The position numbers and the translations under genes are program-made. From Pelorhabdus rhamnosifermentans (GTDB taxonomy: Bacteria > Bacillota > Negativicutes > UMGS1260), in the NCBI RefSeq assembly GCF_018835585.1, contig NZ_JAHGVE010000013.1, positions 1 through 64,000 on the forward strand: a stretch of 64,000 nt of DNA, given 5' to 3'. The notes under the pieces were generated by a model. That model did not search any database. It saw only the letters and a list, made by a program, of their open reading frames with translations, and was not told the origin of the DNA. Below are positions 27,088 through 36,469 of the stretch, one piece after another. Every line of letters starts with the position of its first letter. Positions within the stretch are counted from its first letter, which is position 1.

Positions 27088-28356
27088 ATGTTAGAGAGTA
27101 AATTTGTGCGTGAAAATCCAGAAAAAGTCGAACAATGTTTAAAAAATCGGGGTTCCTCATTAGATTTAACTGATTTTTTAGCACTGGAAAAAAAACGCCG
27201 GGAACTTTTGGCTGAAGTAGAAATGCTAAAGAGTCAGCGCAATAGTGTGAGTATGGATATTAGTCGGATGAAAAAATCCGGCGAAAATGCCGATGAATTG
27301 ATTGTAAAAATGCGTAGTGTCGGCGATTCTATTCGCGAGATGGATGGACAAGTGAAGGAAGTGGAAGGCAAGTTAGACGGTATTTTAAAAAGCATTCCAA
27401 ATATGACACACGAATCTGTTCCTGTTGGTCACGATGAGCATGATAATCCCGAAATTCGTAAATGGGGCACACCCCGGCAATTTGATTTTGAACCCAAACC
27501 CCACTGGGATGTCGGTGAAAATTTGGGAATTCTTGATTTTGAACGGGGCGGCAAGGTATCAGGCGCTCGCTTTACCTTTTATCGGGGGCTCGGTTCTCGT
27601 TTAGAGCGATCGCTCATTAATTTCATGGTTGACTTACATACTCAAAAGCATGGTTACACGGAATTTTTTCCACCTTTTATTGTCAATAAAGACAGTATGC
27701 TTGGAACGGGTCAACTGCCGAAATTTGCGGAAGACATGTTTAAACTTGAGGGACTCGATTATTATCTGATTCCCACGGCCGAAGTACCGATTACCAATTA
27801 TCATCGCGGCGAAATTTTAGATGGTCAACAGTTGCCACTGAAATATACCGCTTACAGTGCCTGTTTTCGGGCTGAGGCTGGCGCGGCAGGTCGTGATACG
27901 CGTGGGTTAATTCGCCAGCATCAATTTAATAAAGTGGAAATGGTAAAATTTGTTTTACCGGAAAATTCCTATCAAGAGTTAGAACTTTTAACGGCCGATG
28001 CGGAAGAAGTCTTACAGCTATTAGGTCTGCCTTATCATGTTGTGCTCTTATGTACGGGGGATGTTGGTTTTTCCTCAGCCAAGACATATGATTTGGAAGT
28101 TTGGCTGCCTAGCGCAAAAACTTATCGGGAGATTTCGTCTTGTTCTAATTTTGAGGATTTCCAGGCACGCCGTGCGGATATTAAATTCAGGCGTGGCCCG
28201 AAAGGCAAACCAGAGTATGTGCACACGCTCAATGGCTCAGGTGTCGCTATTGGTCGCACCGTAGCGGCTATATTGGAAAACTATCAGCAAGCCGATGGCT
28301 CAGTTGTTGTGCCTGAAGTATTGCGTTCCTATATGGGAGTAGATGTATTGCGCTAA
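27088..28356 (+). CDS. serS: Seryl-tRNA synthetase
   Basis: A 422-residue class II synthetase charging tRNA-Ser. The N-terminal 100 residues form the long antiparallel coiled-coil arm ([20 protein letters not shown]). Motif 2 is [15 protein letters not shown], with the adjoining [11 protein letters not shown]. Motif 3 is [17 protein letters not shown] near the C-terminus. TAEVPI and [13 protein letters not shown] are typical of bacterial SerRS. Ribosome site GAAGGAGGT precedes ATG 27088. Expression is controlled by the T-box immediately upstream. Confidence 0.97.
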   Translation: MLESKFVRENPEKVEQCLKNRGSSLDLTDFLALEKKRRELLAEVEMLKSQRNSVSMDISRMKKSGENADELIVKMRSVGDSIREMDGQVKEVEGKLDGILKSIPNMTHESVPVGHDEHDNPEIRKWGTPRQFDFEPKPHWDVGENLGILDFERGGKVSGARFTFYRGLGSRLERSLINFMVDLHTQKHGYTEFFPPFIVNKDSMLGTGQLPKFAEDMFKLEGLDYYLIPTAEVPITNYHRGEILDGQQLPLKYTAYSACFRAEAGAAGRDTRGLIRQHQFNKVEMVKFVLPENSYQELELLTADAEEVLQLLGLPYHVVLLCTGDVGFSSAKTYDLEVWLPSAKTYREISSCSNFEDFQARRADIKFRRGPKGKPEYVHTLNGSGVAIGRTVAAILENYQQADGSVVVPEVLRSYMGVDVLR

Positions 28357-28382
28357 TCTTTGAGTCAGTATTGGGGCAATAA

Positions 28383-28422
28383 AAAATAGTCTGCATGATG
28401 TAAAATCGTGTAGACTATTTTT
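28383..28422 (+). terminator. Terminator after serS
   Basis: AAAATAGTCT (28383-28392) and AGACTATTTT (28412-28421) form a 10-bp stem with a 19-nt loop that can pair further. The final T's run into the feo -35 box two bases later. Confidence 0.75.
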
Positions 28423-28423
28423 A

Positions 28424-28467
28424 TTGACAAATAGAGCGGTTATTCGTTAAAATGAAAATGAGAATCA
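28424..28467 (+). promoter_or_regulatory. feo operon promoter with overlapping Fur-like box
   Basis: TTGACA (28424-28429), 18 bases, TAAAAT (28448-28453). Overlapping the -10 and the start region is TGAAAAT-G-AGAATCA (28453-28467), a 7-1-7 Fur-box-like sequence with two changes from TGATAAT-N-ATTATCA. Iron-loaded Fur bound here would block transcription. Confidence 0.65.
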
Positions 28468-28551
28468 ATACCGAATGTTGTTGCAAAATAGTGCGAACAA
28501 CATTTTTTAAACAGATAGTTGATAATGAATATCAGTTGCGGAGGGGATTAT

Positions 28552-28806
28552 ATGGCTACCTTATTAAGTGATTTATTACCAGGCCAAATTGGACGTGTAG
28601 TAAAGATTTGCGGGAAAGGCCCCATTGCTAGACGCATTTTCGATATTGGCATTGTGCCGGGAAGTTTGCTAGAAGTTCAAAAATTTGCCCCTCTGGGTGA
28701 CCCTATGGAAATCAAAGTAAAGTCATTTAATTTATCACTGCGTAAAAATGAAGCATCTTTTATACAAGTAGAGCGTATTGCAGCAGAAACGGATTGTCCA
28801 GCCTAG
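28552..28806 (+). CDS. feoA: Ferrous iron transport protein A
   Basis: An 84-residue SH3-like protein that partners FeoB. It has the LLPGQIGRVVKICG opening, ARRIFDIGIVPGSLLEV and the closing LRKNEASFIQVE, all standard FeoA features. The start is ATG 28552 behind GGAGGGGAT; an in-frame start 33 bases upstream lacks a good site. feoB begins 30 bases downstream. Confidence 0.93.
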   Translation: MATLLSDLLPGQIGRVVKICGKGPIARRIFDIGIVPGSLLEVQKFAPLGDPMEIKVKSFNLSLRKNEASFIQVERIAAETDCPA

Positions 28807-28836
28807 AATATGAACAAAGTGATGAGGGAGAACGAG

Positions 28837-31206
28837 ATGAACAAGAACTCCATTACAGTGGCTCTGGCGGGTAATCCAAATTGTGGCAAGACCACTATCT
28901 TTAATCATTTAACAGGTTCAAAGCAGCATGTTGGTAATTATGCGGGTGTAACTGTTGAAAAAAAAGCGGGCTTCCGTCGGTTTCGTGAACATGATTTAAC
29001 GATTGTCGATTTGCCTGGTACTTATAGTTTGACGGCTTATTCCATTGAAGAGGTTGTGACAAGAAATTTTATTGTTTTAGACCAGCCTGATATAGTTGTT
29101 GATGTTTTAGACAGTGCGAATTTAGAGCGAAATTTATATTTAGCTGTTCAGATTTTAGAATTGCAGCGCCCAATGGTGTTGGTGCTCAATATGGCTGATG
29201 TGGCGAAAAAGCAAGGTGTTGTAATTAACGCCAAACGGCTCAGCCAAAGAATCGGTGTTCCTATCGTCACGGCAGTGGGGAATAAGGCTTCAGGAATGGA
29301 TGACTTACTAACAACCATTGTTCAGTCTGTCGATAAGCAAGCTGCTTCTTTTCAAATTGATTATGGTCAACAAATTGAACAAAGGATTGTTCGGCTTTTT
29401 CAAAGCTTTAACTCAGCTGTTCTTTCTTTAGGGTTTCCCAAGCGTTGGATTGCTTTAAAATTGCTTGAAAATGATAAGGATATTGTGCAGCGTTTACTTG
29501 AGCATGATGGGGGTCAGGCGACTTTAGCTGTTGCGACAGAGCTTCGTGAGACTTTTTGCGAACAGACAGGTGGTGACGCGGCAACATTTATTGCTACCAA
29601 GCGTTATGAGGTTGTTGGGAAAATCTATGGCGACTGTGTTTTGACAGGGCCAACAATTCTTCGGACAACTTCTGATAAAATTGATGCTTTACTTACACAT
29701 CGTCTCTTAGGTATCCCCCTTTTTTTAGGGATGATGTGGTTCGTTTTTAACTTAGTCTTTACTATCGGTGCGGTTCCGCAAAAGGCTATCCAAAAAGGCT
29801 TGTCTTTTTTGGGTCAATGGGTGGGAATGGCTCTACCTGACGGAGGAGTAAAAAATCTGCTGATTGATGGCGTTATTGGTGGTGTGGGCAGTGTTTTGTC
29901 TTTTGTACCTATTATTTTATTGCTTTTTGCCGCTATTGCTGTACTGGAAGACTCCGGATATATGGCTCGAGCTGCTTTTATTATGGATCGTGTCATGTAC
30001 AAAGTTGGTCTCCATGGCAAGTCGTTTATTCCCTTGCTCTTAGGATTCGGGTGTAGTGTTCCGGCAATTATGGGGACGCGGACGCTGGAAAATCCCCGTG
30101 ATCGGCTCGTCACTATTTTGGTTACACCCTTTATGAGTTGTAGTGCGCGGCTACCTGTTTATACTTTATTGTGTGCGGCTTTTTTTTCTGAAAATATGGC
30201 GGGTACCGTATTATTTTCTGTCTATATTTTTGGTATTTTGCTGGCTATTTTGGTTGCCCGTTTTCTTAGAACCTTTTTACTTACAGGAGATACCGAGCCT
30301 TTTGTTATGGAAATGCCGCCTTACCATTGGCCTTCTCCTACAAGTATTCTCATTCATATGTGGGAGAGAACGGTACTGTATGTCAAAAAAGCAGGTACCA
30401 TTATTCTAGCTGTGTCTGTGCTGATTTGGTTTTTGACTAATTATCCAACTCACGTTGAGTTTAGCCGGGATTATGATGCTTTGACTGCACAAGCAGATGC
30501 AGATTATACTGAACACATAGCGCAGCAAGTTTATGTACCTTTGACCATTACAGCACTGGATGACCGGCCGGAACTTGCTGAAACGGTACAGCGGATGCAT
30601 GATATTGAAGAAAATTTTGACGTCCAAGTTGCTGATGTACGCAAAAACACGCGAACTTATAAGAATGCAGCAGAGAACAAAGAAACTGCGTTGTTCTCTG
30701 CTGCTGGATCAACTGAACTAGGTAAATATGCTCTACGGGTTATCCAATTAAGTGATGAGCGCGATGATGCTCATCGTGTCTTGTTGCAGCAAAAGGCTCA
30801 TGAAAAGCTAGAAAAAAGTTATGCCGGGCAGGCGGGCAAGGTTCTTGAACCCCTTGTAACGCCGCTGGGACTGAACTGGAAACATGCCGTGAGTTTATTT
30901 GCCGGCTTTTCGGCCAAGGAGGTTATTGTGAGCACCTTGGCTACGATTTATAGTGTTGGCGATGTGGAAAAGTCATCAAGTCAGCTCATGGATGCTCTTG
31001 CTGCAGATCCAGACATGAGTCCATTAGTCGCTTATACGCTCATGATTTTTATTTTGATTTATTCGCCTTGTGTGGCAACTATTGCGGTTATTCGGCGTGA
31101 GACAAATTCGTGGAAATGGGCGCTGTTTGCCAGCTGTTATACGACGACGATTGCTTGGTGCATTGCTTTTATTATTTATCAGGGTGGACGCATATTTGGA
31201 CTCTAA
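28837..31206 (+). CDS. feoB: Ferrous iron transporter B with an enlarged loop
   Basis: A 789-residue membrane GTPase importing Fe2+. The G domain has G1 GNPNCGKT (12-19), G3 DLPGTYSL and G4 NMAD, followed by the helical spacer and two Gate regions (GFGCSVPAIMGTRTL, PFMSCSARLPVY). Between the Gate halves, residues about 541-675 make a charged, helical segment containing the usual YAGQAGKVLEPL; this loop is longer than in the FeoB proteins I know. The start at 28837 follows TGAGGGAG; an ATG at 28810 is the alternative. The gene is followed at 15 bases by a small Cys-rich membrane protein. Confidence 0.95.
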   Translation: MNKNSITVALAGNPNCGKTTIFNHLTGSKQHVGNYAGVTVEKKAGFRRFREHDLTIVDLPGTYSLTAYSIEEVVTRNFIVLDQPDIVVDVLDSANLERNLYLAVQILELQRPMVLVLNMADVAKKQGVVINAKRLSQRIGVPIVTAVGNKASGMDDLLTTIVQSVDKQAASFQIDYGQQIEQRIVRLFQSFNSAVLSLGFPKRWIALKLLENDKDIVQRLLEHDGGQATLAVATELRETFCEQTGGDAATFIATKRYEVVGKIYGDCVLTGPTILRTTSDKIDALLTHRLLGIPLFLGMMWFVFNLVFTIGAVPQKAIQKGLSFLGQWVGMALPDGGVKNLLIDGVIGGVGSVLSFVPIILLLFAAIAVLEDSGYMARAAFIMDRVMYKVGLHGKSFIPLLLGFGCSVPAIMGTRTLENPRDRLVTILVTPFMSCSARLPVYTLLCAAFFSENMAGTVLFSVYIFGILLAILVARFLRTFLLTGDTEPFVMEMPPYHWPSPTSILIHMWERTVLYVKKAGTIILAVSVLIWFLTNYPTHVEFSRDYDALTAQADADYTEHIAQQVYVPLTITALDDRPELAETVQRMHDIEENFDVQVADVRKNTRTYKNAAENKETALFSAAGSTELGKYALRVIQLSDERDDAHRVLLQQKAHEKLEKSYAGQAGKVLEPLVTPLGLNWKHAVSLFAGFSAKEVIVSTLATIYSVGDVEKSSSQLMDALAADPDMSPLVAYTLMIFILIYSPCVATIAVIRRETNSWKWALFASCYTTTIAWCIAFIIYQGGRIFGL

Positions 31207-31221
31207 TGAGGAGGAGAAAAT

Positions 31222-31371
31222 ATGGATAATATCTTATTGATTGCGATTGGCGTGAGTGCTGCTATTTATATCATTCGGTTAATTGTAAGCCAAATTAAGG
31301 GAGAAAGTTCCTGTTCTTGTTCTAAAGGGTGCCAAGGCTGTCGATTGAAGCAGAAAGATCAGTGTAAATAA
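31222..31371 (+). CDS. FeoB-associated Cys-rich membrane protein
   Basis: A 49-residue protein with one N-terminal transmembrane helix (ILLIAIGVSAAIYIIRLIV) and a cysteine-rich tail, Cys31, 33, 37, 40 and 48, in CSCSKGCQGC. This is the layout of the small proteins commonly encoded after feoB in Firmicutes, likely serving iron delivery or FeoB stability. Ribosome site GAGGAGGAG precedes the ATG. It belongs to the feo operon. Confidence 0.88.
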   Translation: MDNILLIAIGVSAAIYIIRLIVSQIKGESSCSCSKGCQGCRLKQKDQCK

Positions 31372-31389
31372 TCGTTAGGAGGAAATCCA

Positions 31390-32784
31390 TTGTTAATTGA
31401 TAAAGGGAGCGACTTTGATCATCAAGATCTAACGTTTGATGAAATTGACGAAGGCTTTACAACAAAGGAAGCTATTAAAGAAGCAAAGCGCTGTTTGAAT
31501 TGCCAAAAACCTCTCTGCCGGACAGGGTGTCCTATTGAAAATGAAATTCCTGATTTTATACAGGAACTAGCGAAGGGGAATCTGGGCCAGGCTAGTGCTG
31601 TGATTGCTCATCGCAGCAATCTTCCTGCTGTCTGTGGACGCGTATGTCCTCGTGAGAAACAATGTGAGGCAGCGTGCATATTGAATAAAAAAGGCTGTGG
31701 AATCAAGATTGGTAAACTAGAACGGTTTATTGCTGATTTTGATGCCGAAATGGATATTAGTGTTCTAACAAAAAAGAATGTAGAAAAAGGAAAAGTTGCT
31801 GTTATTGGATCGGGTCCGGCAGGACTTACTGTAGCGGGTGATCTGGCTAAATTGGGGTTTCGTGTTACTGTTTTTGATGGTCAGGCCGAACCTGGCGGAG
31901 TTTTGATGTATGGTATTCCAGAATTTCGTTTAAATAAAGAGGTAGTACGGCGTGAAATCCGCAGAATTGAACGCCAAGGGGTTGTTTTTCAGACGAATGT
32001 TTTGATTGGACGTGACTTAACTGTTGATGAGTTATTTTCTCAAGGATACGATGCCATTTTTATTGGTACAGGTACAGCGCTGCCCAAGACACTGGAAATA
32101 CCGGGGAAAAATTTGCCTGGTGTGATTCAAGCTACTTACTTTTTAGGAATGGTCATGTTAGCCAATCATGGGGGTATTGCTTCTTTGGAAGTCCCTGTTC
32201 ATAAAGGTGATGACGTTATTGTAATTGGGGCGGGAAATGTGGCGATTGATGCAGCGCGTACAGCATTGCGTGTTGGAGCTGCATCGGTTACTGTTGTTTA
32301 TCGTCGTACTGTCGCGAATATCACTGCTTTGCAATCGGAGTTTGAGGGAGCCCAGTCCGAAGGTGTTCAATTTCAATGGCTCACGAATCCGGTACGTTAC
32401 GTAGGTACAGACCGCGTTACAGGTTTAGCCTGTGAACGACAAATAATGACGGACGATGGAAAATTACAAGGGAGCGGTCAAGTAGAAATACTTTCGGCCA
32501 ATAAGATCATTGTTGCCGTGGGTCAGCGTCCTGCAGCCCGGATTGTATCGACAACAGCGGGGATTGAAGTGAATCAGGCAGGTTTTGTGGTGACGAAGGA
32601 TCGGCCTTATGGTATGACGACGCGTCACGGCATTTTTGCAGGCGGTGACGTTGTACATGAGCCGGCAACCGTTGTATTGGCCATGAAAGAAGCCAAAAAA
32701 GTGGCTAGCGGGTTGGCCCAATATGTCGAAGCCAAACGACTGATGGAAGAATGTGGGCTGGCAATGACGGACACAAGACAATGA
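31390..32784 (+). CDS. GltD-like NAD(P)H-dependent Fe-S flavoprotein
   Basis: A 464-residue homologue of the glutamate synthase small subunit. The N-terminal cysteines CLNCQKPLCRTGCP and CGRVCPREKQCEAAC make two [4Fe-4S] sites. The FAD loop GSGPAGLTVAGDLA and the NAD(P) loop GAGNVAIDAARTAL follow, and GGDVVHEPATVVLAMKEAKK closes FAD binding. Annotated relatives include homotetrameric 'GltA' and the NfnB subunit of electron-bifurcating transhydrogenase. No gltB or nfnA partner is adjacent, so the activity is open. It starts at TTG 31390 behind TTAGGAGGAAA, 18 bases after the feo operon, so it may be co-transcribed. Confidence 0.87.
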   Translation: MLIDKGSDFDHQDLTFDEIDEGFTTKEAIKEAKRCLNCQKPLCRTGCPIENEIPDFIQELAKGNLGQASAVIAHRSNLPAVCGRVCPREKQCEAACILNKKGCGIKIGKLERFIADFDAEMDISVLTKKNVEKGKVAVIGSGPAGLTVAGDLAKLGFRVTVFDGQAEPGGVLMYGIPEFRLNKEVVRREIRRIERQGVVFQTNVLIGRDLTVDELFSQGYDAIFIGTGTALPKTLEIPGKNLPGVIQATYFLGMVMLANHGGIASLEVPVHKGDDVIVIGAGNVAIDAARTALRVGAASVTVVYRRTVANITALQSEFEGAQSEGVQFQWLTNPVRYVGTDRVTGLACERQIMTDDGKLQGSGQVEILSANKIIVAVGQRPAARIVSTTAGIEVNQAGFVVTKDRPYGMTTRHGIFAGGDVVHEPATVVLAMKEAKKVASGLAQYVEAKRLMEECGLAMTDTRQ

Positions 32785-32861
32785 ATAAAGACAAATTTGG
32801 TCTTGATTTTTGGGCTTATTCTGTATATAATTACATAATAAGAATGAATCAAGAGCAACGA

Positions 32862-32898
32862 CGCTCAAAATCTATTTTAGATTTTGGGCGTTTTTTTT
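32862..32898 (+). terminator. Terminator after the GltD-like gene
   Basis: CGCTCAAAATCTA and TAGATTTTGGGCG form a long stem with a TTT loop and a run of eight T's. It isolates the feo/GltD region from the D-glutamate cyclase gene. Confidence 0.85.
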
Positions 32899-32958
32899 AT
32901 GCAATCAATGAATTTTTGTAATCCAAAAGACTACATGCGTAATAATAGGGGGAGTATA

Positions 32959-33981
32959 ATGAAACAGAATCTGTTCAAAATTGCCCAAGTACTTGATCAA
33001 TTAATGCAATTGGATATTCCCGCTCGTGGAGTTATTGGGCCTTTATATGATGCGGCGCGGCAAAAGTCGGATCAGCCGCTTACCTTGGCTGCTGTAGAGC
33101 TCTTGACTAAAACCATTAAGCCTGGGGATGTGGTCATCATTGCTACTGGTTGGGTAGATCAGCCTGAGATCGCGCCGGATTGCGGAGAATCTGACGGGCC
33201 TCCTGGTGCTGTGGCACTTGCGCGGGCACTGCGTGTGGGACTTAAGGCAGCTCCTGTTATTGTGACTGACGCATGTCTTGTTCCGGGGCTCAAGCAAGTC
33301 GCACGGGGGGCGGGATTTCAGTGTGTTCCACCAGAGAATCTGGCTTTCTCTATCGCGCGCGATAAATTATTAACTGCAGCTGTTCTGCCTTTTCCCATGG
33401 AGGTTGAGGATTGTAAGGCAGAGAGTGCTCGGCTTTTAAATGAGCTTAAGCCAACTCTTTGCATTGCTATTGAACGGGGGGGGATGAACAGTGCTGGCGT
33501 GATTCACAATATGCAAGGCCGTGATACGGGCAGTTCTCAAGCTAAGCTGGATTATCTTTTTATGGCTGCTCGTGAACGAAATATTGCTACACTTGGCATT
33601 GGTGATGGCGGCAACGAGATTGGTATGGGCAATATTGCAGACGAAATACGTCAACATGTTCCTTATGGAGACAAATGCAATTGTCCCTGCGGTGGGGGGC
33701 TGGCACCAGCAACACTCGTTGATGTCCTTCTTGCAGCGACTGTATCCAATTGGGGCAGTTATGCCATAGCCGCTATGCTTGCGGCAAGTGTGGGGAATCT
33801 GGATGTGGCCAACAATGGGAATCGTGAAAAACGGGTTCTTACAGCCGCAGCTAATGCGGGTTTTCATAATACTATTGGCGGATCTGTTACACCGGGTGTG
33901 GATGGATGCGATGCAGTTACGCATATTGCGATGGTCGAACTGATGTTTGATGCTGTTGTTCAAGGAATGAAATCGCGGTAA
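32959..33981 (+). CDS. DUF4392 / D-glutamate cyclase-like protein
   Basis: A 340-residue protein resembling the D-glutamate cyclase domain (formerly DUF4392), which converts D-glutamate to 5-oxo-D-proline in characterised homologues. Conserved patches are VVIIATGW near 65, ETDGPPGA-like ESDGPPGAVALARAL, CIAIERGGMNSAG and LGIGDGGNEIGMGNI, and a final CDAVTHIAMVELMFDAV. There is no signal peptide. ATG 32959 follows AGGGGGAG; the frame is open further upstream through a terminator and that part is not coding. The next gene encodes a D-amino-acid aminotransferase-like enzyme. Confidence 0.8.
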   Translation: MKQNLFKIAQVLDQLMQLDIPARGVIGPLYDAARQKSDQPLTLAAVELLTKTIKPGDVVIIATGWVDQPEIAPDCGESDGPPGAVALARALRVGLKAAPVIVTDACLVPGLKQVARGAGFQCVPPENLAFSIARDKLLTAAVLPFPMEVEDCKAESARLLNELKPTLCIAIERGGMNSAGVIHNMQGRDTGSSQAKLDYLFMAARERNIATLGIGDGGNEIGMGNIADEIRQHVPYGDKCNCPCGGGLAPATLVDVLLAATVSNWGSYAIAAMLAASVGNLDVANNGNREKRVLTAAANAGFHNTIGGSVTPGVDGCDAVTHIAMVELMFDAVVQGMKSR

Positions 33982-34073
33982 ATAAACATGACATGCAGGG
34001 CGAATTTTACAGTTTAAAGTTGTAGAATAATATTGAGGCATTTGAAAAACAATTACAAAGGGAGCGAATAAGA

Positions 34074-34928
34074 ATGAAAGAATTGGGCTTTTATGATGGG
34101 AGAATTGTGGAGAAGAATGAACCTGTTATTTGTATTGAAGACCGGGGATATCAATTTGGCGACGGTGTTTATGATGCCTGGATGGTAATGAATGGAAAAC
34201 ATTTTCTTAGAAAAGAACATTTAGATCGTTTCGAGCGGAGTTGTAAGGCTCTTGATATTATCCCTTGCTATTCCCGAGAAGAAATGGAAAAATTCAGCGA
34301 TATGCTGTTAACCGAGTCTGGTATCAAGAGGGGCATGATTTATTTTCAGTGGTCAAGAGGCTGGCAATCACCGCGGGGTCATGTCATTGCTCCTAATGTG
34401 CGTCCGTTATTAACGGGGTCTATTATGCCAGTCGATCCTAAGCCAGCTGAATATTTTACTGACGGTTGTAAAGCGATGTTTTATCCTGACAAGAGGCAGC
34501 ATTTTTGTAATGTGAAGACGCTTAATCTTCTTGGCAGTGTCATGGCGGCTAATGCAGCGGCGAAGGCTGGTTGCTATGAAGTTATTTTTGTGCGGGAAGA
34601 TGGCGGAAAGAAATTTGTTACTGAAAGTGCTCATAGTAATTGTTATGCTGTGAAAGAAGGTGTGATTTATACAGCTCCTCTTGGCAATCTGATTTTACCA
34701 GGTATTACGCGAGCGGCTGTAATGAATATTGCACAGAACTTAGGAATTAAAGTGGTGGAAGAGTTCTGCACGCCGGAATTCTTTATGAATGCGGATGAAG
34801 TCTTCGTTTCGGCTGCTAGCGGTGTTGTTCCTGTTGGCGTACTTGATGATCAGCCAATTGGCCATGGTGTAGGTCCTATTTTTAAGAAACTAAACGATGA
34901 ATATCAAAGAATGATCGAAAACAATTAA
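34074..34928 (+). CDS. Class IV aminotransferase, probable D-amino-acid aminotransferase
   Basis: A 284-residue fold-type IV PLP enzyme. It has FYDGRIV at the start, EDRGYQFGDGVYDA, the PLP Lys in NVKTLNLLGS (about residue 147), and ESAHSNCYAV with GNLILPGITR. These fit D-alanine aminotransferase better than branched-chain enzymes, though class IV substrate calls are unreliable. D-alanine aminotransferase interconverts D-Ala and D-Glu, precursors of peptidoglycan. Its position after a D-glutamate cyclase-like gene suggests D-Glu level control. Ribosome site AAAGGGAGCG precedes the ATG. Confidence 0.82.
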   Translation: MKELGFYDGRIVEKNEPVICIEDRGYQFGDGVYDAWMVMNGKHFLRKEHLDRFERSCKALDIIPCYSREEMEKFSDMLLTESGIKRGMIYFQWSRGWQSPRGHVIAPNVRPLLTGSIMPVDPKPAEYFTDGCKAMFYPDKRQHFCNVKTLNLLGSVMAANAAAKAGCYEVIFVREDGGKKFVTESAHSNCYAVKEGVIYTAPLGNLILPGITRAAVMNIAQNLGIKVVEEFCTPEFFMNADEVFVSAASGVVPVGVLDDQPIGHGVGPIFKKLNDEYQRMIENN

Positions 34929-35102
34929 TGTGACCGTTTGGTTTTTATGAAAGGCTTGTTGTAAATACGGCATAAAAGCAGGATTTACTTGGCTATTAAG
35001 AGAATTTGTAAATGATTAGAAAAATTCTAGCAAAGTGATGAAAATCTTTTAAAATACAACGAATGAGGAAGGCTGTGCTTTGTTTTTGCGGCAAAAGAGT
35101 TT

Positions 35103-36443
35103 ATGAATGTTATCGATTTATTGAATCGTCGTCATAACTATAAATTTATTTGGCATGTCGTTTTATTTGTATCCTTAGGTGGCATGGTGGCGATTTACCC
35201 ATTTGAGCAAAGTTATTTTCGCTTTTCTTTGAGTGTGAGTATTTTGTCCATGCTGCTGCTTTATTTTTCTCATTTATCAGCTTTGTTTACAGCAATTCTG
35301 AGCGGCTTTTTTGTTTTAGCCTTGCGTAGCTTCATCTATCTTCCGCTGGGCTTGAACAAATTTTTTGTGGCGTTTACACATAATTCTCCTGCCGTTGTTT
35401 ACTATTTCATTTTTGGTATTGCTTTTCACTTTCTTAAAGTCCGTCAATATACAAAGCAGCTTCCCTTGCTTATTGTTGTATTGTGCGGTATCGATATTTT
35501 GGGCAATATTGCAGAACTTCTGGCTCGTCATGAATTGGCTAACATTAATGCGGAATATATGATAACGAGCATGGTAACGATGGCTGTGATTCGTGCGATT
35601 ATTGCTATTACTGGCTATTATGGGTTAAGAAAATACCATGCCTTTATTTTAGCTGAAGATCAGTTGACGCGTTATGTGGCCATGAATATGATGATTGCCC
35701 AATTAAAAACGGAATTGTTTTTTATCAAAAAATCGGCCTCCGATATCGAAAAAGTGATGGAAGAAAGCTATGGCTTATATCAATTATTGCAAAGAAAAAG
35801 CTTCTTTGATAAGGCTTATGCAGAGGATCAAATGGCTTTGGCGCAACAAGCTTTGTCCATTGCGCGGAATATTCATGAGATAAAAAAAGATTATTATCGC
35901 GTGACCATTGGTATTGAAAATATTATTGAGCCGTCGACACTTGAAGAAGGCATTCATCTATCAGAAGTGTTTTCGTTGATTAAGCAAAATGCCTATCGGA
36001 ATTTAACGGAAAAAAATCAATCTGTTTCTCTTGAATTTCACTATGAAGCGGATGTGATTATTAAGAAGGTCTATATCTACACGATTGTTTCGATTCTTAA
36101 TAATTTGCTTATTAATGCCATAGAGGCTTGTATGGATGCTTGTACAATTAAGGTGGGACAATATTTTCAGGATGATCATATCGTTTTTGAGGTGCAAGAT
36201 AATGGACCAGGGATTCAAAAAAACGATTTAGATGTTATTTTTGCTGTGGGGTATTCGACTAAATTTTGTTTAGAGACGGGAAAAATGTCTACAGGCCTTG
36301 GACTATCTCATGCTAAAAGTCTGGCGGAATTTTTAGACGGTACGATTCATGTATATTCTCAGCCGCATGTTGCGACTCGCTTCGTTGTAATCATTCCGAC
36401 CAGTAAGCTTGTTGATCAAAATGATTGTGGTTCCGAGCAGTAA
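35103..36443 (+). CDS. Sensor histidine kinase, GlnK (YcbA)-like
   Basis: A 446-residue membrane sensor. Five or six hydrophobic helices fill residues 15-180, then a helical linker. The dimerisation segment has NIHEIKKDYYRVTIGIEN with the probable phospho-His, and the HATPase domain has NNLLINAIEAC (N box), VQDNGPGIQ (G1) and TGLGLSHAKSLAEF (G2). This pattern matches the kinase that senses glutamine in Bacillus. The gene is followed after 26 bases by its response regulator. The ribosome site is poor, so the start at 35103 is moderately sure. Confidence 0.85.
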   Translation: MNVIDLLNRRHNYKFIWHVVLFVSLGGMVAIYPFEQSYFRFSLSVSILSMLLLYFSHLSALFTAILSGFFVLALRSFIYLPLGLNKFFVAFTHNSPAVVYYFIFGIAFHFLKVRQYTKQLPLLIVVLCGIDILGNIAELLARHELANINAEYMITSMVTMAVIRAIIAITGYYGLRKYHAFILAEDQLTRYVAMNMMIAQLKTELFFIKKSASDIEKVMEESYGLYQLLQRKSFFDKAYAEDQMALAQQALSIARNIHEIKKDYYRVTIGIENIIEPSTLEEGIHLSEVFSLIKQNAYRNLTEKNQSVSLEFHYEADVIIKKVYIYTIVSILNNLLINAIEACMDACTIKVGQYFQDDHIVFEVQDNGPGIQKNDLDVIFAVGYSTKFCLETGKMSTGLGLSHAKSLAEFLDGTIHVYSQPHVATRFVVIIPTSKLVDQNDCGSEQ

Positions 36444-36469
36444 ATCATTGAAGGGAGGAGTCAAGATTT

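Noticed and set aside
31390-32784. Calling the GltD-like gene a complete glutamate synthase
   Set aside because: No large subunit is adjacent, and the same architecture serves NfnB and other oxidoreductases.
33436-34041. Long minus-strand frame opposite the D-glutamate cyclase-like gene
   Set aside because: It is the shadow of a well-supported + strand gene, rich in Cys, His and Asn, without a ribosome site.
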